From an uncultured Maribacter sp. (GTDB lineage: Bacteria > Bacteroidota > Bacteroidia > Flavobacteriales > Flavobacteriaceae), in NCBI RefSeq assembly GCF_947500405.1, contig NZ_CANMRY010000010.1, positions 62,001 through 126,000 on the forward strand: a stretch of DNA of 64,000 bases, given 5' to 3'. The notes under the pieces were generated by a model, which worked only from the letters and a program-made list of their open reading frames with translations, had not been told where the DNA came from and ran no database searches. The position numbers and the translations under genes were made by a program. Each line of letters opens with the position of its first letter. Position 1 is the first letter of the stretch. Shown one piece after another: positions 37,796 through 46,449 of the stretch.

Positions 37796-38875
37796 ATGCA
37801 TCTACATAAATTATCCTTAATAAATTATAAAAACTTTAGTTCAGAAAATTTTGAGTTTGACACTAAGACCAACTGTTTTGTAGGACATAACGGTGTTGGA
37901 AAAACAAATGTTCTAGATGCTATTTACCATTTATCTTTTGGCAAAAGTTATTTTAATCCAATAACCTCTCAGAATATAAAACACAATGAAGACTTTTTTG
38001 TTATTGATGGTTTTTTTAAAAAAAATGAAAAAGAAGAGCATATAGTTAGCAGTCTAAAAAAAGGAGCAAAAAAAATAATTAAACGCAACGGCAAAGCATA
38101 CGAACGCTTCTCGGATCATATTGGCTTGCTGCCTTTAGTAATCATTTCTCCTTATGACAGAGATTTAATTGCAGAAGGTAGTGTTACTAGAAGAAAATTT
38201 ATAGACGGAGTCATTTCTCAGTCAGACAAAGAATATTTACTCACCTTAATAAAATATAATAAGGTATTATCTCAAAGAAACTCTTTATTAAAATACTTTG
38301 CTATTAACCATACTTTTGATGCTACAAACCTAGATGTTTATAATGAGCAATTATATGAATATGGCACATTAATATTTAACAAAAGGCAAAAATTTTTAAA
38401 TACTTTTATTCCTATTTTTAAGGAGCAATATAAAGCCATAACCAATAACACTGAAGAAGTAACTATATCTTTTGAAAGTAAATTAAAAGACCAAACGCTT
38501 TTACAATTATTAAAAGCTACAGTAGATAAAGACCGTGCATTGCAATATACTAGTAGCGGAATTCACAAAGACGATTTAAGTTTTAAAATTAATAACTACC
38601 CTGTTAAAAAATTTGGTAGTCAAGGACAGCAAAAATCTTTCTTAATTGCTTTAAAATTTGCTCAATTTCACTTTATTAAAGAACAATCTAAAACCACCCC
38701 TATTTTAGTTTTAGATGATATTTTTGATAAATTAGACGAAAACAGAGTTTCTCACATTATAAGCTTGGTAGATAATGAAAGTTTTGGACAAATTTTTATT
38801 AGTGATACCCATGCAGAAAGAACAGAAAATTTAGTTAAAAACATACATCAATCTTATAAAATTTTTAAATTATAA
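37796..38875 (+). CDS. recF: DNA replication and repair protein RecF
   Basis: 359 residues. N-terminal [12 protein letters not shown], Walker [10 protein letters not shown] (residues 33-41), [13 protein letters not shown], the signature [18 protein letters not shown] and Walker [13 protein letters not shown] all match RecF. It helps RecA load at single-strand gaps. It is divergent from the TPR operon. Confidence 0.96.
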   Translation: MHLHKLSLINYKNFSSENFEFDTKTNCFVGHNGVGKTNVLDAIYHLSFGKSYFNPITSQNIKHNEDFFVIDGFFKKNEKEEHIVSSLKKGAKKIIKRNGKAYERFSDHIGLLPLVIISPYDRDLIAEGSVTRRKFIDGVISQSDKEYLLTLIKYNKVLSQRNSLLKYFAINHTFDATNLDVYNEQLYEYGTLIFNKRQKFLNTFIPIFKEQYKAITNNTEEVTISFESKLKDQTLLQLLKATVDKDRALQYTSSGIHKDDLSFKINNYPVKKFGSQGQQKSFLIALKFAQFHFIKEQSKTTPILVLDDIFDKLDENRVSHIISLVDNESFGQIFISDTHAERTENLVKNIHQSYKIFKL

Positions 38876-38877
38876 GT

Positions 38878-39300
38878 ATGCTTAAAAATTTAGTTTTTCT
38901 TATTGCTTTATGCTTTACTAGCTGTTCTTCTAAAATTGATAAACATGACATAAAAAACCTAAATGGGTATTGGGAAATACAAAAAGTAACCTTTAAAGAC
39001 GGTACCTCTAAAGAATATAAAATGAGTACTACCTTAGACTACATTCAAGTTTCAGATACTACTGGGTACAGAAAAAAAGTACAACCAAAATTTAATGGCA
39101 CCTATGAAACCTCTAACGATGCAGAAATATTTAGGATTACAGAAGAAAACGCAACATTCTTCTTAAATTATTCTTTGGATGAAATTAGCAAGAGAAAAGA
39201 AAAATTGGTTACTTTAAATAAGAACACATTTTCTGTTATAAACGAAGAAGAAATTATGTATACCTATAAAAAATTCACTCCTATAAATAGTACTAAATAA
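38878..39300 (+). CDS. Small lipoprotein (lipocalin-like)
   Basis: 140 residues with lipobox FTSC near residue 16 and no further membrane segment. LNGYWEIQKVTFKDG followed by alternating beta strands resembles small lipocalin-like Bacteroidota lipoproteins. It is 2 bases after recF and overlaps the next gene by 1 base, so it is co-transcribed. Function unknown. Confidence 0.7.
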   Translation: MLKNLVFLIALCFTSCSSKIDKHDIKNLNGYWEIQKVTFKDGTSKEYKMSTTLDYIQVSDTTGYRKKVQPKFNGTYETSNDAEIFRITEENATFFLNYSLDEISKRKEKLVTLNKNTFSVINEEEIMYTYKKFTPINSTK

Positions 39301-39596
39301 TGGCAAAACGCAAGTTTGGTAATTTACCGTTAAATGAAGCTTTACAAGAATTTATTAAAGAAAATAAATTACAAGGCGGTATGGACAAAGTTAATGTTAA
39401 GGAAGCTTGGGTTAACTTAATGGGTAATGGTGTTAATAGTTATACCACGGCTGTAGAATTAAGAAATGAGACTTTATTTGTTTCCCTTTCTTCCTCTGTA
39501 CTAAGGAATGAGTTAAGCCAAGGAAAATCTAAAATTATTACAATGCTTAATGAAGAGTTAGGTAAAGAAATAATTAAAAAACTTGTTTTAAGATAA
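39300..39596 (+). CDS. DUF721/DciA-like protein
   Basis: 98 residues. NLPLNEALQEFIKENKL, VKEAWVNLMGNGVNSYT and the strand-rich LRNETLFVSLSSSVLRNEL match DUF721, whose members include the replicative-helicase operator DciA. The position directly after recF, one base overlapping the lipoprotein gene, fits a DNA-replication role. Confidence 0.82.
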   Translation: MAKRKFGNLPLNEALQEFIKENKLQGGMDKVNVKEAWVNLMGNGVNSYTTAVELRNETLFVSLSSSVLRNELSQGKSKIITMLNEELGKEIIKKLVLR

Positions 39597-39597
39597 A

Positions 39598-39633
39598 AAA
39601 AGCTGCCTATTTAAAGATAAGCAGCTTTTAAAA
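39598..39633. terminator. Bidirectional terminator between dciA-like gene and ndk
   Basis: AAAAGCTGC (39598-39606) pairs with GCAGCTTTT (39621-39629), with three further base pairs possible inside after one mismatch. The minus-strand transcript ends in seven U residues; the plus strand has four. Confidence 0.72.
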
Positions 39634-39649
39634 TAATATACTTTTATAT

Positions 39650-40069
39650 TTAGTAAATTTCTCTTCCTGAAAAATGGAAACTTCCTTCTATAGCAGCATT
39701 TTCATCACTATCAGAACCATGAACAGCATTTTCTCCAATACTAGTTGCAAACATTTTACGAATAGTACCTTCCGCTGCCTCAGCAGGGTTAGTAGCTCCA
39801 ATTAAAGCTCTAAAATCTTCTACAGCATTTTCTTTTTCTAAAATAGCAGACACAATTGGCCCCCTAGTCATAAAAGTAACTAACTCTCCAAAAAATGGAC
39901 GCTCACTATGTACCGCATAAAATGCCTCTGCATCTCTTTTGCTTAACTGTGTATATTTCATTGCTACAATTTTAAAACCTGCAGCAGTGATTTTATCTAA
40001 AATACCACCAATATGCCCATTTTCTACAGCATCAGGCTTAATCATTGTAAAAGTTCTATTTGTTGTCAT
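39650..40069 (-). CDS. ndk: Nucleoside diphosphate kinase
   Basis: 139 residues, the usual length. [11 protein letters not shown] at the start, [11 protein letters not shown], and [12 protein letters not shown] with the phosphorylated His117. It balances nucleoside triphosphate pools. Single gene with its own promoter and terminator. Confidence 0.97.
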   Translation of the reverse strand: MTTNRTFTMIKPDAVENGHIGGILDKITAAGFKIVAMKYTQLSKRDAEAFYAVHSERPFFGELVTFMTRGPIVSAILEKENAVEDFRALIGATNPAEAAEGTIRKMFATSIGENAVHGSDSDENAAIEGSFHFSGREIY

Positions 40070-40357
40070 GTCTTATTTTTTGCGCAAAAATAAAGCTTTT
40101 AAATAAACGAACAAGAAAAATAAAAGAAAGTGTTTAGTTCTTGATTTTAAGCATATAAAAAGAGAAAAAAAATATTCAAAATAATAAACTTTGTAATTTA
40201 ATAACAAAACACGTAAACTTAATCTTTACTATCTATACCATAATAAAAACTAGTATTCTTTACACAAAACATTTTAGCCATAAAAATTGATTTAAAATAC
40301 AGTAACAGACCCCTAAAAATTTCTCCTTTTATTTTATAAAATTGTATATTCGTCGTC
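40070..40357. other. Longest gene-free stretch: divergent ndk/nrnA control region
   Basis: About 288 AT-rich bases between divergent genes. The ndk side holds a good promoter. On the nrnA side, TATATTCG at 40345-40352 is one mismatch from TAnnTTTG but has no clear -33 element. I see no ORF, RNA gene or strong hairpin in the central part. Confidence 0.6.
40085..40114 (-). promoter_or_regulatory. ndk promoter
   Basis: Minus strand TTG (40114-40112), a 19-base spacer, then TATTTTTG (40092-40085), matching both Bacteroidota core elements. Transcription should start about 10 bases before the ATG at 40069. Confidence 0.58.
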
Positions 40358-41374
40358 ATGAATTTAAAGGACATAAATGCGCTTAAAGCGCTACTTTCTA
40401 CACCTCAAAAAATTGTAATCGTACCGCATAAAAATCCAGATGGAGATGCTATAGGCTCTACCTTAGGGCTATACCATTATTTACAAGATAAAGGACACAA
40501 GGCAATCATTATTTCTCCTAATGACTATCCTAAATTTTTAAAGTGGATTCCAGGAAATGAGAACATTCTTAATTTTGAAAAGGAAAATTACCAATCTAAA
40601 GACCGTATTAATGAAGCCTCAATTATTTTTACATTAGATTTTAATCACTTAGGAAGAATAGGACAAATGCAGCCTTTCTTAGAACAAGCAAATGCAACTT
40701 TTGTAATGGTAGACCACCATCAAGAACCAGCAGACTATGCAAGTATTATGTATTCTGATGTTAGTATGAGCTCTACCTGCGAAATGGTGTATAACTTAAT
40801 TGAATTTTTAGGGGATGTAAGTAAGATTAATGCCAAAATTGCTAATTGCCTTTATACTGGAATAATGACCGATACAGGTTCTTTTAGATTTGCATCTACC
40901 ACCAGTAGAACACATGAGGTTGTTGCTGACTTAATTAAAAAAGGTGCTAAAAATACCGAAATTCATCAAAAAATCTACAACGCTAACACGCCAAGCAGAT
41001 TACACTTACTTGGTTGCGCTCTTAAGAATATGGTAATTTTAAAAGAATTTAATACCGTATATATAACGTTAAGTCAACAAGAATTAGACACTTACAACTA
41101 TCAAAAAGGAGACACTGAAGGATTTGTAAATTACGGTCTAACATTAGAAGGAATAAAATTTGCTGTCATTTTTATAGAGAATAAAGAAGAAGGGATTTTA
41201 AAAATATCATTACGTTCCATTGGAGATTTTTCTGTGAATGAATTCTCTAGAAAACACTTTAATGGCGGTGGCCATACTAATGCTGCAGGTGGTAAAAGTG
41301 ATGATTCTATTGAGGAAACAACTAACTATTTTAAAAACCTGTTAAAAGATTACAAAGAAGAATTAACCGCATGA
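40358..41374 (+). CDS. nrnA: DHH-family oligoribonuclease/pAp phosphatase, NrnA-like
   Basis: 338 residues. HKNPDGDAIGSTLGL (motif I), FTLDFNHLGRIG, MVDHHQEPADY (DHH motif) and the DHHA1 end GGGHTNAAGG. NrnA enzymes degrade nano-RNA and dephosphorylate 3'-phosphoadenosine 5'-phosphate in the cytoplasm. It overlaps gldI by 4 bases. Confidence 0.93.
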   Translation: MNLKDINALKALLSTPQKIVIVPHKNPDGDAIGSTLGLYHYLQDKGHKAIIISPNDYPKFLKWIPGNENILNFEKENYQSKDRINEASIIFTLDFNHLGRIGQMQPFLEQANATFVMVDHHQEPADYASIMYSDVSMSSTCEMVYNLIEFLGDVSKINAKIANCLYTGIMTDTGSFRFASTTSRTHEVVADLIKKGAKNTEIHQKIYNANTPSRLHLLGCALKNMVILKEFNTVYITLSQQELDTYNYQKGDTEGFVNYGLTLEGIKFAVIFIENKEEGILKISLRSIGDFSVNEFSRKHFNGGGHTNAAGGKSDDSIEETTNYFKNLLKDYKEELTA

Positions 41375-41910
41375 AAAATATCGCATTAATTTTATTCTTA
41401 TTAGCCATAGCAAGCTGCAAAGGTCCAGAACCAAGAAGAGCTGTTAAAAAAAGTTCTGGTAACATAATTAAAGAATCGGTTGCTAGAAACAAAAGACTCT
41501 TAAAAGAAGAAGAAAAACTCTTTAAAGAGATTATTGAAAAAGACACCATTCATAAGTACATTCATAGTGATGTAGGTTCATGGTATTATTATACAGATAA
41601 GAATAACGAAAGTAGCTATACTGCCAAACCAAAAGATTTAGTTACTATGACCTATACTATTTTAAATGTAAACAATGACACTATTTATTCCTACAAGGAA
41701 ATAGACACCATAAATTACAAAGTAGATTTACAGGAACTATTTCCAGGACTTAGGCATAGCGTTAAACTATTAAAAGAAAATGAAACAGCTACCTTTTTAT
41801 ATCCTTCTTCACTAGGATATGGCTATCATGGTGATAACAAAAAAATTGGAATTAACCTTCCTTTAAAAGCAACTATATCCATTTTAAAAATTAAAAAAGA
41901 AAACCAATAG
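41371..41910 (+). CDS. gldI: GldI-type FKBP peptidyl-prolyl isomerase lipoprotein
   Basis: 179 residues with lipobox IASC near residue 16. A charged helix (about 30-60) precedes an FKBP-like domain with DLVTMTYTILNVNNDTIY, LFPGLRHSVKLLKENETATFLYPSSLGYG and a closing beta strand. This matches GldI, a gliding-motility-associated periplasmic lipoprotein of flavobacteria. It is followed by a second isomerase gene 16 bases on. It is the only gld gene in the window; the SprB-type adhesin is the other gliding-related gene. Confidence 0.82.
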   Translation: MKNIALILFLLAIASCKGPEPRRAVKKSSGNIIKESVARNKRLLKEEEKLFKEIIEKDTIHKYIHSDVGSWYYYTDKNNESSYTAKPKDLVTMTYTILNVNNDTIYSYKEIDTINYKVDLQELFPGLRHSVKLLKENETATFLYPSSLGYGYHGDNKKIGINLPLKATISILKIKKENQ

Positions 41911-41926
41911 ATTTAAAATTAAAATT

Positions 41927-43033
41927 ATGATAAAAAAAGTATATGCATTTATAGTTATAACTCTTGTAATAGCAAGTTGTAAATCTGGAAAACATGCAGA
42001 TTTAGGAGATGGATTATTTGCAAATATAGAAACTACAAAAGGAGATATAATTGTAAAATTAGAACAAGAAAAAACTCCAGTTACCGTTGCTAACTTTGTT
42101 TCCTTAGCAGAAGGAACAAGCCCATTTGTAAGTGAAGAGTTTAAAGGAAAAAAATATTATGACGGCATTATTTTTCATAGAGTTATAAAAGACTTTATGA
42201 TTCAAGGTGGCGATCCTACTGGAACTGGCTCAGGAAGCCCTGGATACAAATTTAAAGATGAATTTAATGACTCTTTAACGCACAGTAAAAAAGGTATTTT
42301 ATCTATGGCTAACTCTGGACCAACAACCAACGGAAGTCAGTTTTTTATAACCCATAAAGAAACTCCTTTTTTAAACGGAAGACATACCGTTTTTGGTGAA
42401 GTAGTAGAAGGTTTGGACGTAGTAGACTCTATTGCTGTTGTTAAAACACAATCTGACAGACCTTTAGATAGTATTGTCATGAATAAAGTTAGTATTATAA
42501 GAAATGGGAAACTTGCAAAGAAGTTTGATGCCATTAAAGTTATGAGTTCTTATTTTAAAGGTGAAGAAGAAAAAATCGCAGCCTTTGAAAAAATGAAAAG
42601 CGAATTTGCTTCTGAGCTTAATGAAATGAAAACAAAAGCAACAGAACTTCCAAGCGGATTACAAATTTATACTATAAAAGAAGGTTCTGGCGAAAAACCA
42701 AAAGTTGGTCAAAAAGTAAAAGTTTTTTACGCTGGGTACTTATCCAACGGTAATTTATTTGATAGTAATTATGAAGAAGTTGCTAAAAAGTTTAATAAAT
42801 ATGACGATAGAAGAAAAAAAGGACGTGGATATGAAGCAATCCCTATGGATTATAGTCCTGATGCTACCCTAATACCTGGATTTAAAGAAGGGTTATTAAG
42901 TATGAAAGTTGGCGATAAAATTCGTGTATTTATTCCTCCACATTTAGGATACGGAGAAGCTGGTGCAGGAGCTGTTATACCTCCTAATGCAGATTTAGTT
43001 TTTGATTTAGAAATTACTGGTATTGCAGAATAA
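41927..43033 (+). CDS. Two-domain peptidyl-prolyl isomerase lipoprotein: cyclophilin plus FKBP
   Basis: 368 residues with lipobox IASC near residue 18. Residues about 30-190 form a cyclophilin domain (FHRVIKDFMIQGGDPTGTG, NGSQFFIT). A helical linker (about 200-245) leads to an FKBP domain (GQKVKVFYAGYLSNGNLFDS, LIPGFKEGLLSMKVGDK, PPHLGYG). Fusion of two unrelated isomerase folds in one exported protein is known in Bacteroidota. Together with GldI it suggests a periplasmic folding module for secreted proteins (inference). Confidence 0.9.
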   Translation: MIKKVYAFIVITLVIASCKSGKHADLGDGLFANIETTKGDIIVKLEQEKTPVTVANFVSLAEGTSPFVSEEFKGKKYYDGIIFHRVIKDFMIQGGDPTGTGSGSPGYKFKDEFNDSLTHSKKGILSMANSGPTTNGSQFFITHKETPFLNGRHTVFGEVVEGLDVVDSIAVVKTQSDRPLDSIVMNKVSIIRNGKLAKKFDAIKVMSSYFKGEEEKIAAFEKMKSEFASELNEMKTKATELPSGLQIYTIKEGSGEKPKVGQKVKVFYAGYLSNGNLFDSNYEEVAKKFNKYDDRRKKGRGYEAIPMDYSPDATLIPGFKEGLLSMKVGDKIRVFIPPHLGYGEAGAGAVIPPNADLVFDLEITGIAE

Positions 43034-43046
43034 AACAAAACCAGAT

Positions 43047-43087
43047 ATTATAAAAAAGGCTTGCAAAATGCAAGCCTTTTTTATAAT
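43047..43087. terminator. Strong bidirectional terminator, 19-bp perfect stem
   Basis: Arms 43047-43065 and 43069-43087 are perfect complements around a three-base AAA loop. Core AAGGCTTGCA/TGCAAGCCTT is flanked by A and T runs, giving U-tracts on both strands. It separates the isomerase gene from convergent pepD and touches the pepD stop codon. Confidence 0.85.
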
Positions 43088-44547
43088 TATTTTCCTGGAC
43101 TATCTTTTAGAATCTCTAAAACAAACTTCCAGTATTTTTGAACTGATGAAATACTAACTCTCTCATCTGGAGAATGTGCTCCTTTAATTGTTGGTCCAAA
43201 ACTTATCATATCTATTTTTGGGTAGTTTTTCCCTAATATACCACACTCCAAACCCGCATGGCAAGCTGCTACATTTGGTTTTTCTTTAAAAATTGCTTCA
43301 TATTTATTTTCTAAAACTTTTAATATAGCAGAATCCGGATTGGGATTCCAACCAGGGTAATCACCAGACAAAGAAACATTCATACCTGCCATTTCAAAAG
43401 TAGCTGTTAACACATTTGCCAAATCATCTTTAGAGGAGTTAACAGAAGAACGAGTTAAACATGCTATTACAACTTCTCCTTTTTTAACGGTTACACTTGC
43501 AATATTATTAGAAGTTTCTACTAATCCCGGCATTGAATTACTCATACTATAAACACCATTATGTGCAGCATAAAGAGCATTGAATAGTTTTTCTTGAGGA
43601 CGTAATCCCATAACTGTTTTAGGCTTTCTAACTACGATAACCGCAACATTAAGATTAGGCTCTGCTATTTTAAATTCTTGCTTTATTATAACTGCTAAAT
43701 TTTCTATTTCTTTTTTAAATGCGCTTGCATGAGCTTTATCTACAATTAATACTGCAGAACTTTCTCTTGGAATTGCATTACGCAAACCACCACCATTTAT
43801 TTCAGAAATTCTTATACTATAATTCTTATTACAGGTATATAAAATTCTATTCATTATTTTATTAGCGTTACCTAATCCTTTATGAATATCCATACCACTG
43901 TGCCCGCCTTGTAGACCGTTTACAACAATCTTATAAGGAACTACTCCCCTTGGAAGAGACTTCTCAGAATAAGTACGCTTTGCAGTTATATCTACTCCCC
44001 CAGCACAACCTATACCTATTTCATCATCTTCTTCGGTATCTAAATTTAATAGAATCTCTCCTTTCAAAATTCCTCCTTTAAGACCCATCGCGCCTGTCAT
44101 TCCAGTTTCTTCATCAATAGTAAATAATGCTTCTAAAGCCGGATGTTCAATATCTTTACTTTCTAATAATGCCATTATGGTTGCCACCCCTAGCCCATTA
44201 TCAGCTCCTAAAGTGGTGCCTTTTGCTTTTACCCAATCTTCCTCTACAAACATATCTATTCCTTGTTCCTCAAAATTAAAAATAGTGTCGTTATTTTTTT
44301 GATGCACCATATCTAAATGAGACTGTAACGTTATCATTTTCTTATTTTCAAAACCTTTAGAAGCAGGTTTTCTAATTATAACATTACCAATCTCATCTTT
44401 TAGAGTTTCTAAATTTAAAGATTCTCCAAAAGCAAGCATAAAATTTATAACACGCTCTTCTTTTTTGGAAGGTCTTGGAACTGCATTTAAATCTGCAAAT
44501 TTATTCCAGACAGGTTTAGGTTCTAATTCTCTTATTTCTTTACTCAT
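43087..44547 (-). CDS. pepD: Aminoacyl-histidine dipeptidase PepD (M20 family)
   Basis: 486 residues, equal to the E. coli enzyme length. TLQSHLDMVHQK (metal His), LGADNGLGVATIMALLE (bridging Asp), TIDEETGMTGA (catalytic Glu pair) and GGHSGMDIHKG are M20 cytosolic dipeptidase landmarks. It hydrolyses dipeptides including carnosine-like Xaa-His. Single gene with a TATTTTTG box upstream. Confidence 0.95.
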   Translation of the reverse strand: MSKEIRELEPKPVWNKFADLNAVPRPSKKEERVINFMLAFGESLNLETLKDEIGNVIIRKPASKGFENKKMITLQSHLDMVHQKNNDTIFNFEEQGIDMFVEEDWVKAKGTTLGADNGLGVATIMALLESKDIEHPALEALFTIDEETGMTGAMGLKGGILKGEILLNLDTEEDDEIGIGCAGGVDITAKRTYSEKSLPRGVVPYKIVVNGLQGGHSGMDIHKGLGNANKIMNRILYTCNKNYSIRISEINGGGLRNAIPRESSAVLIVDKAHASAFKKEIENLAVIIKQEFKIAEPNLNVAVIVVRKPKTVMGLRPQEKLFNALYAAHNGVYSMSNSMPGLVETSNNIASVTVKKGEVVIACLTRSSVNSSKDDLANVLTATFEMAGMNVSLSGDYPGWNPNPDSAILKVLENKYEAIFKEKPNVAACHAGLECGILGKNYPKIDMISFGPTIKGAHSPDERVSISSVQKYWKFVLEILKDSPGK

Positions 44548-44565
44548 TTTTTTATTTTAATCAAT

Positions 44566-44573
44566 CAAAAATA
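44566..44573 (-). promoter_or_regulatory. -7 element of pepD
   Basis: Minus strand TATTTTTG, a perfect box ending 18 bases before the ATG at 44547. No TTG at the usual -33 spacing. Confidence 0.36.
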
Positions 44574-44606
44574 CGGATTGATAAACAACCTTACGAGTAA
44601 ATTAGC

Positions 44607-44614
44607 TAATTTTG
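44607..44614 (+). promoter_or_regulatory. -7 element upstream of the DUF3810 gene
   Basis: TAATTTTG fits TAnnTTTG exactly and overlaps the TTG at 44612 that could be read as a start codon. This favours the later TTG start at 44660. Confidence 0.33.
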
Positions 44615-44659
44615 AAAAGGACGCTACATATTCATAACTTTCTAATATCAACATATAAT

Positions 44660-45727
44660 TTGAAATTAACTCTAAATAAAAGTATTGCCATATTATTAAT
44701 ACCACAAATTATTGTTGTAAAATGGATTGGAAGCTACCCTGAAGTTGTAGAAAAATATTACAGTAATTGGCTATACCCAATAATAGCCTCTTTCTTTAGA
44801 TCGCTTTTTGGATGGGTTCCTTTTTCTATAGGAGATATTATATATTTTTTATTAATACTTATAGGTTTAGGATACATTTATACAAATAGAAAGTACTTAC
44901 GAAAAAACTTAAAAGTATTTTTTATAAACTGCATAATGATACTTTCTATAGCGTATTTTACTTTTCATCTTTTATGGGGGTTCAATTACTACAGAGAACC
45001 TATTTCTAAAAAATTTAATTTAAAAGAAGAATACTCTCAGGAAGAACTTATAGTTTTAACAAAAAAACTTATTGCCAAAACTAACGCTACACAACTAAAA
45101 ATCACAAAAGACTCTACTACTACTGTAACTTTTCCTTACACTAAAGAAGAAATATTTTCTAAAACTTTAGACGGTTACGTTCAATTAAATAAAAAATATC
45201 CTTTTTTATCTTACCAAAAACCAAGCATAAAAAAATCGCTCTTTAGCACAGGACTAACCTATATGGGGTATGGTGGCTACCTTAACCCATTTACTAATGA
45301 AGCACAAGTAAATGCTTTATTGCCTAAATTTAGATTTCCTGTAGTTGCTGGTCATGAAATTGGGCATCAAATAGGGTATTCTGCAGAAAATGAAACTAAT
45401 TTTATTGGATATTTAGTTACTGTTCATAACTCTGACATTCATTTTAAATATTCTGCATATGCTTATGCTTTAGGCTATTGCCTAAACAATATAAACAAGA
45501 ATAACCCAGAGCTTGTTAAGCAACTATTAAATGAATTAAACCCAGGGGTTAGAAATAACTATAAGGAAATGACCACTTTTTGGAATACCTATGAAAATTC
45601 TTTAGAGCCTATTTTTAAATCTATCTATAACAGTTTTTTAAAAGCTAACAATCAAACTAAAGGGATACAAAGTTATAATTCTGTTATATCCCTTATTATT
45701 AGCTATCATAAAAAAAACAATTTATAG
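44660..45727 (+). CDS. DUF3810 membrane protein with a HEXXH metalloprotease motif
   Basis: 355 residues from a TTG start at 44660; a TTG at 44612 would give 371 but overlaps a promoter box. Three membrane segments fill the first about 110 residues (for example SIAILLIPQIIVVKWIG and VFFINCIMILSIAYFTF). The soluble part carries VVAGHEIGHQIGY, a gluzincin-type HEXXH, followed by the acidic AENETNF that may give the third zinc ligand. GLTYMGYGGYLNPFTNEAQVN is a conserved block before it. Probably a membrane zinc protease; no substrate is known. Confidence 0.78.
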   Translation: MKLTLNKSIAILLIPQIIVVKWIGSYPEVVEKYYSNWLYPIIASFFRSLFGWVPFSIGDIIYFLLILIGLGYIYTNRKYLRKNLKVFFINCIMILSIAYFTFHLLWGFNYYREPISKKFNLKEEYSQEELIVLTKKLIAKTNATQLKITKDSTTTVTFPYTKEEIFSKTLDGYVQLNKKYPFLSYQKPSIKKSLFSTGLTYMGYGGYLNPFTNEAQVNALLPKFRFPVVAGHEIGHQIGYSAENETNFIGYLVTVHNSDIHFKYSAYAYALGYCLNNINKNNPELVKQLLNELNPGVRNNYKEMTTFWNTYENSLEPIFKSIYNSFLKANNQTKGIQSYNSVISLIISYHKKNNL

Positions 45728-45739
45728 ATTTTTTTTACT

Positions 45740-46297
45740 TTATTCTACAGAACCCCAGTTTTCTCCAGATTTAATTCTGTACAATTGCATTTCTGAAATA
45801 CCAAATTGTTTTGCTAACATTTTTAGTCTAGTACGCCTATTGGGATCATTTATTTTTTTCTTTAGCAACCTTACTTTTGCCTCTGATAATTTAGAATATC
45901 GTCGTCTTTTAGAAGCTTCTTTGTATTCCGGATTACTAAATTGATGTTTTTCTTTCTCTTCTTTAGTAGCCCATTTTAAGTTTTCTAGTCTGTTATCTTT
46001 TTTATCGTAATTTAAATGAATTACATAAACTCCATCCTTTTTTTCAAGAAAATGCTCTGCAATTAACTTATGTACATATCTACTAGTTAATTTTTTATTC
46101 ACTTCCTGTTTTAAAGGCAAGTTTTGATAGCCATTAATATAAGTTACTTTTACCAGTTTTTCGGTAGTACCTTTACAGTTAATGATTCTTCCAAAATTTG
46201 AAATCTTGTACTTCTCGTTTTTAGAAATCTTGTCGTCAAACTTAATTTCTTTCCAATTTTCTTTTCTGTAGCTTTTTATCATCTTTAGGGGGTTCAA
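45740..46297 (-). CDS. NUMOD4/HNH-type homing-endonuclease-like protein
   Basis: 185 residues (180 if it starts at the ATG at 46282). ENWKEIKFDDKISKNEKYKISNFGRI is split across residues 13-38 and is a NUMOD4 module. RYVHKLIAEHFLEKKDGVYVIHLNYDKKDNRLENLKW, between about 73 and 109, is an HNH_3 nuclease core (H...H/N...N). The tail RLKMLAKQFGISEMQLYRI is a helix-turn-helix. Such free-standing genes are selfish or host-adopted DNA endonucleases. It is isolated between DUF3810 and the molybdenum operon. The HNH core has His-Leu-Asn where a canonical site has His-xx-Gly, so activity is uncertain. Confidence 0.75.
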   Translation of the reverse strand: MNPLKMIKSYRKENWKEIKFDDKISKNEKYKISNFGRIINCKGTTEKLVKVTYINGYQNLPLKQEVNKKLTSRYVHKLIAEHFLEKKDGVYVIHLNYDKKDNRLENLKWATKEEKEKHQFSNPEYKEASKRRRYSKLSEAKVRLLKKKINDPNRRTRLKMLAKQFGISEMQLYRIKSGENWGSVE

Positions 46298-46449
46298 TGA
46301 TAGTTAATGGTTTCTTTATATATTTTAACAAGATATAAAATTCTTTGCAATACCAATATTATTTGAGGTTTTCCTTACAAAGAATAAAAACAAATCAGCT
46401 TATTTACGTAAAAAAACATACGTAATCTTACAAAACATATAATTATAAT

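Noticed and set aside
45662..45692. GGGATA/TATCCC inverted repeat as a terminator of the DUF3810 gene
   Set aside because: It lies inside the coding region, has a long loop and no U-tract directly after it.
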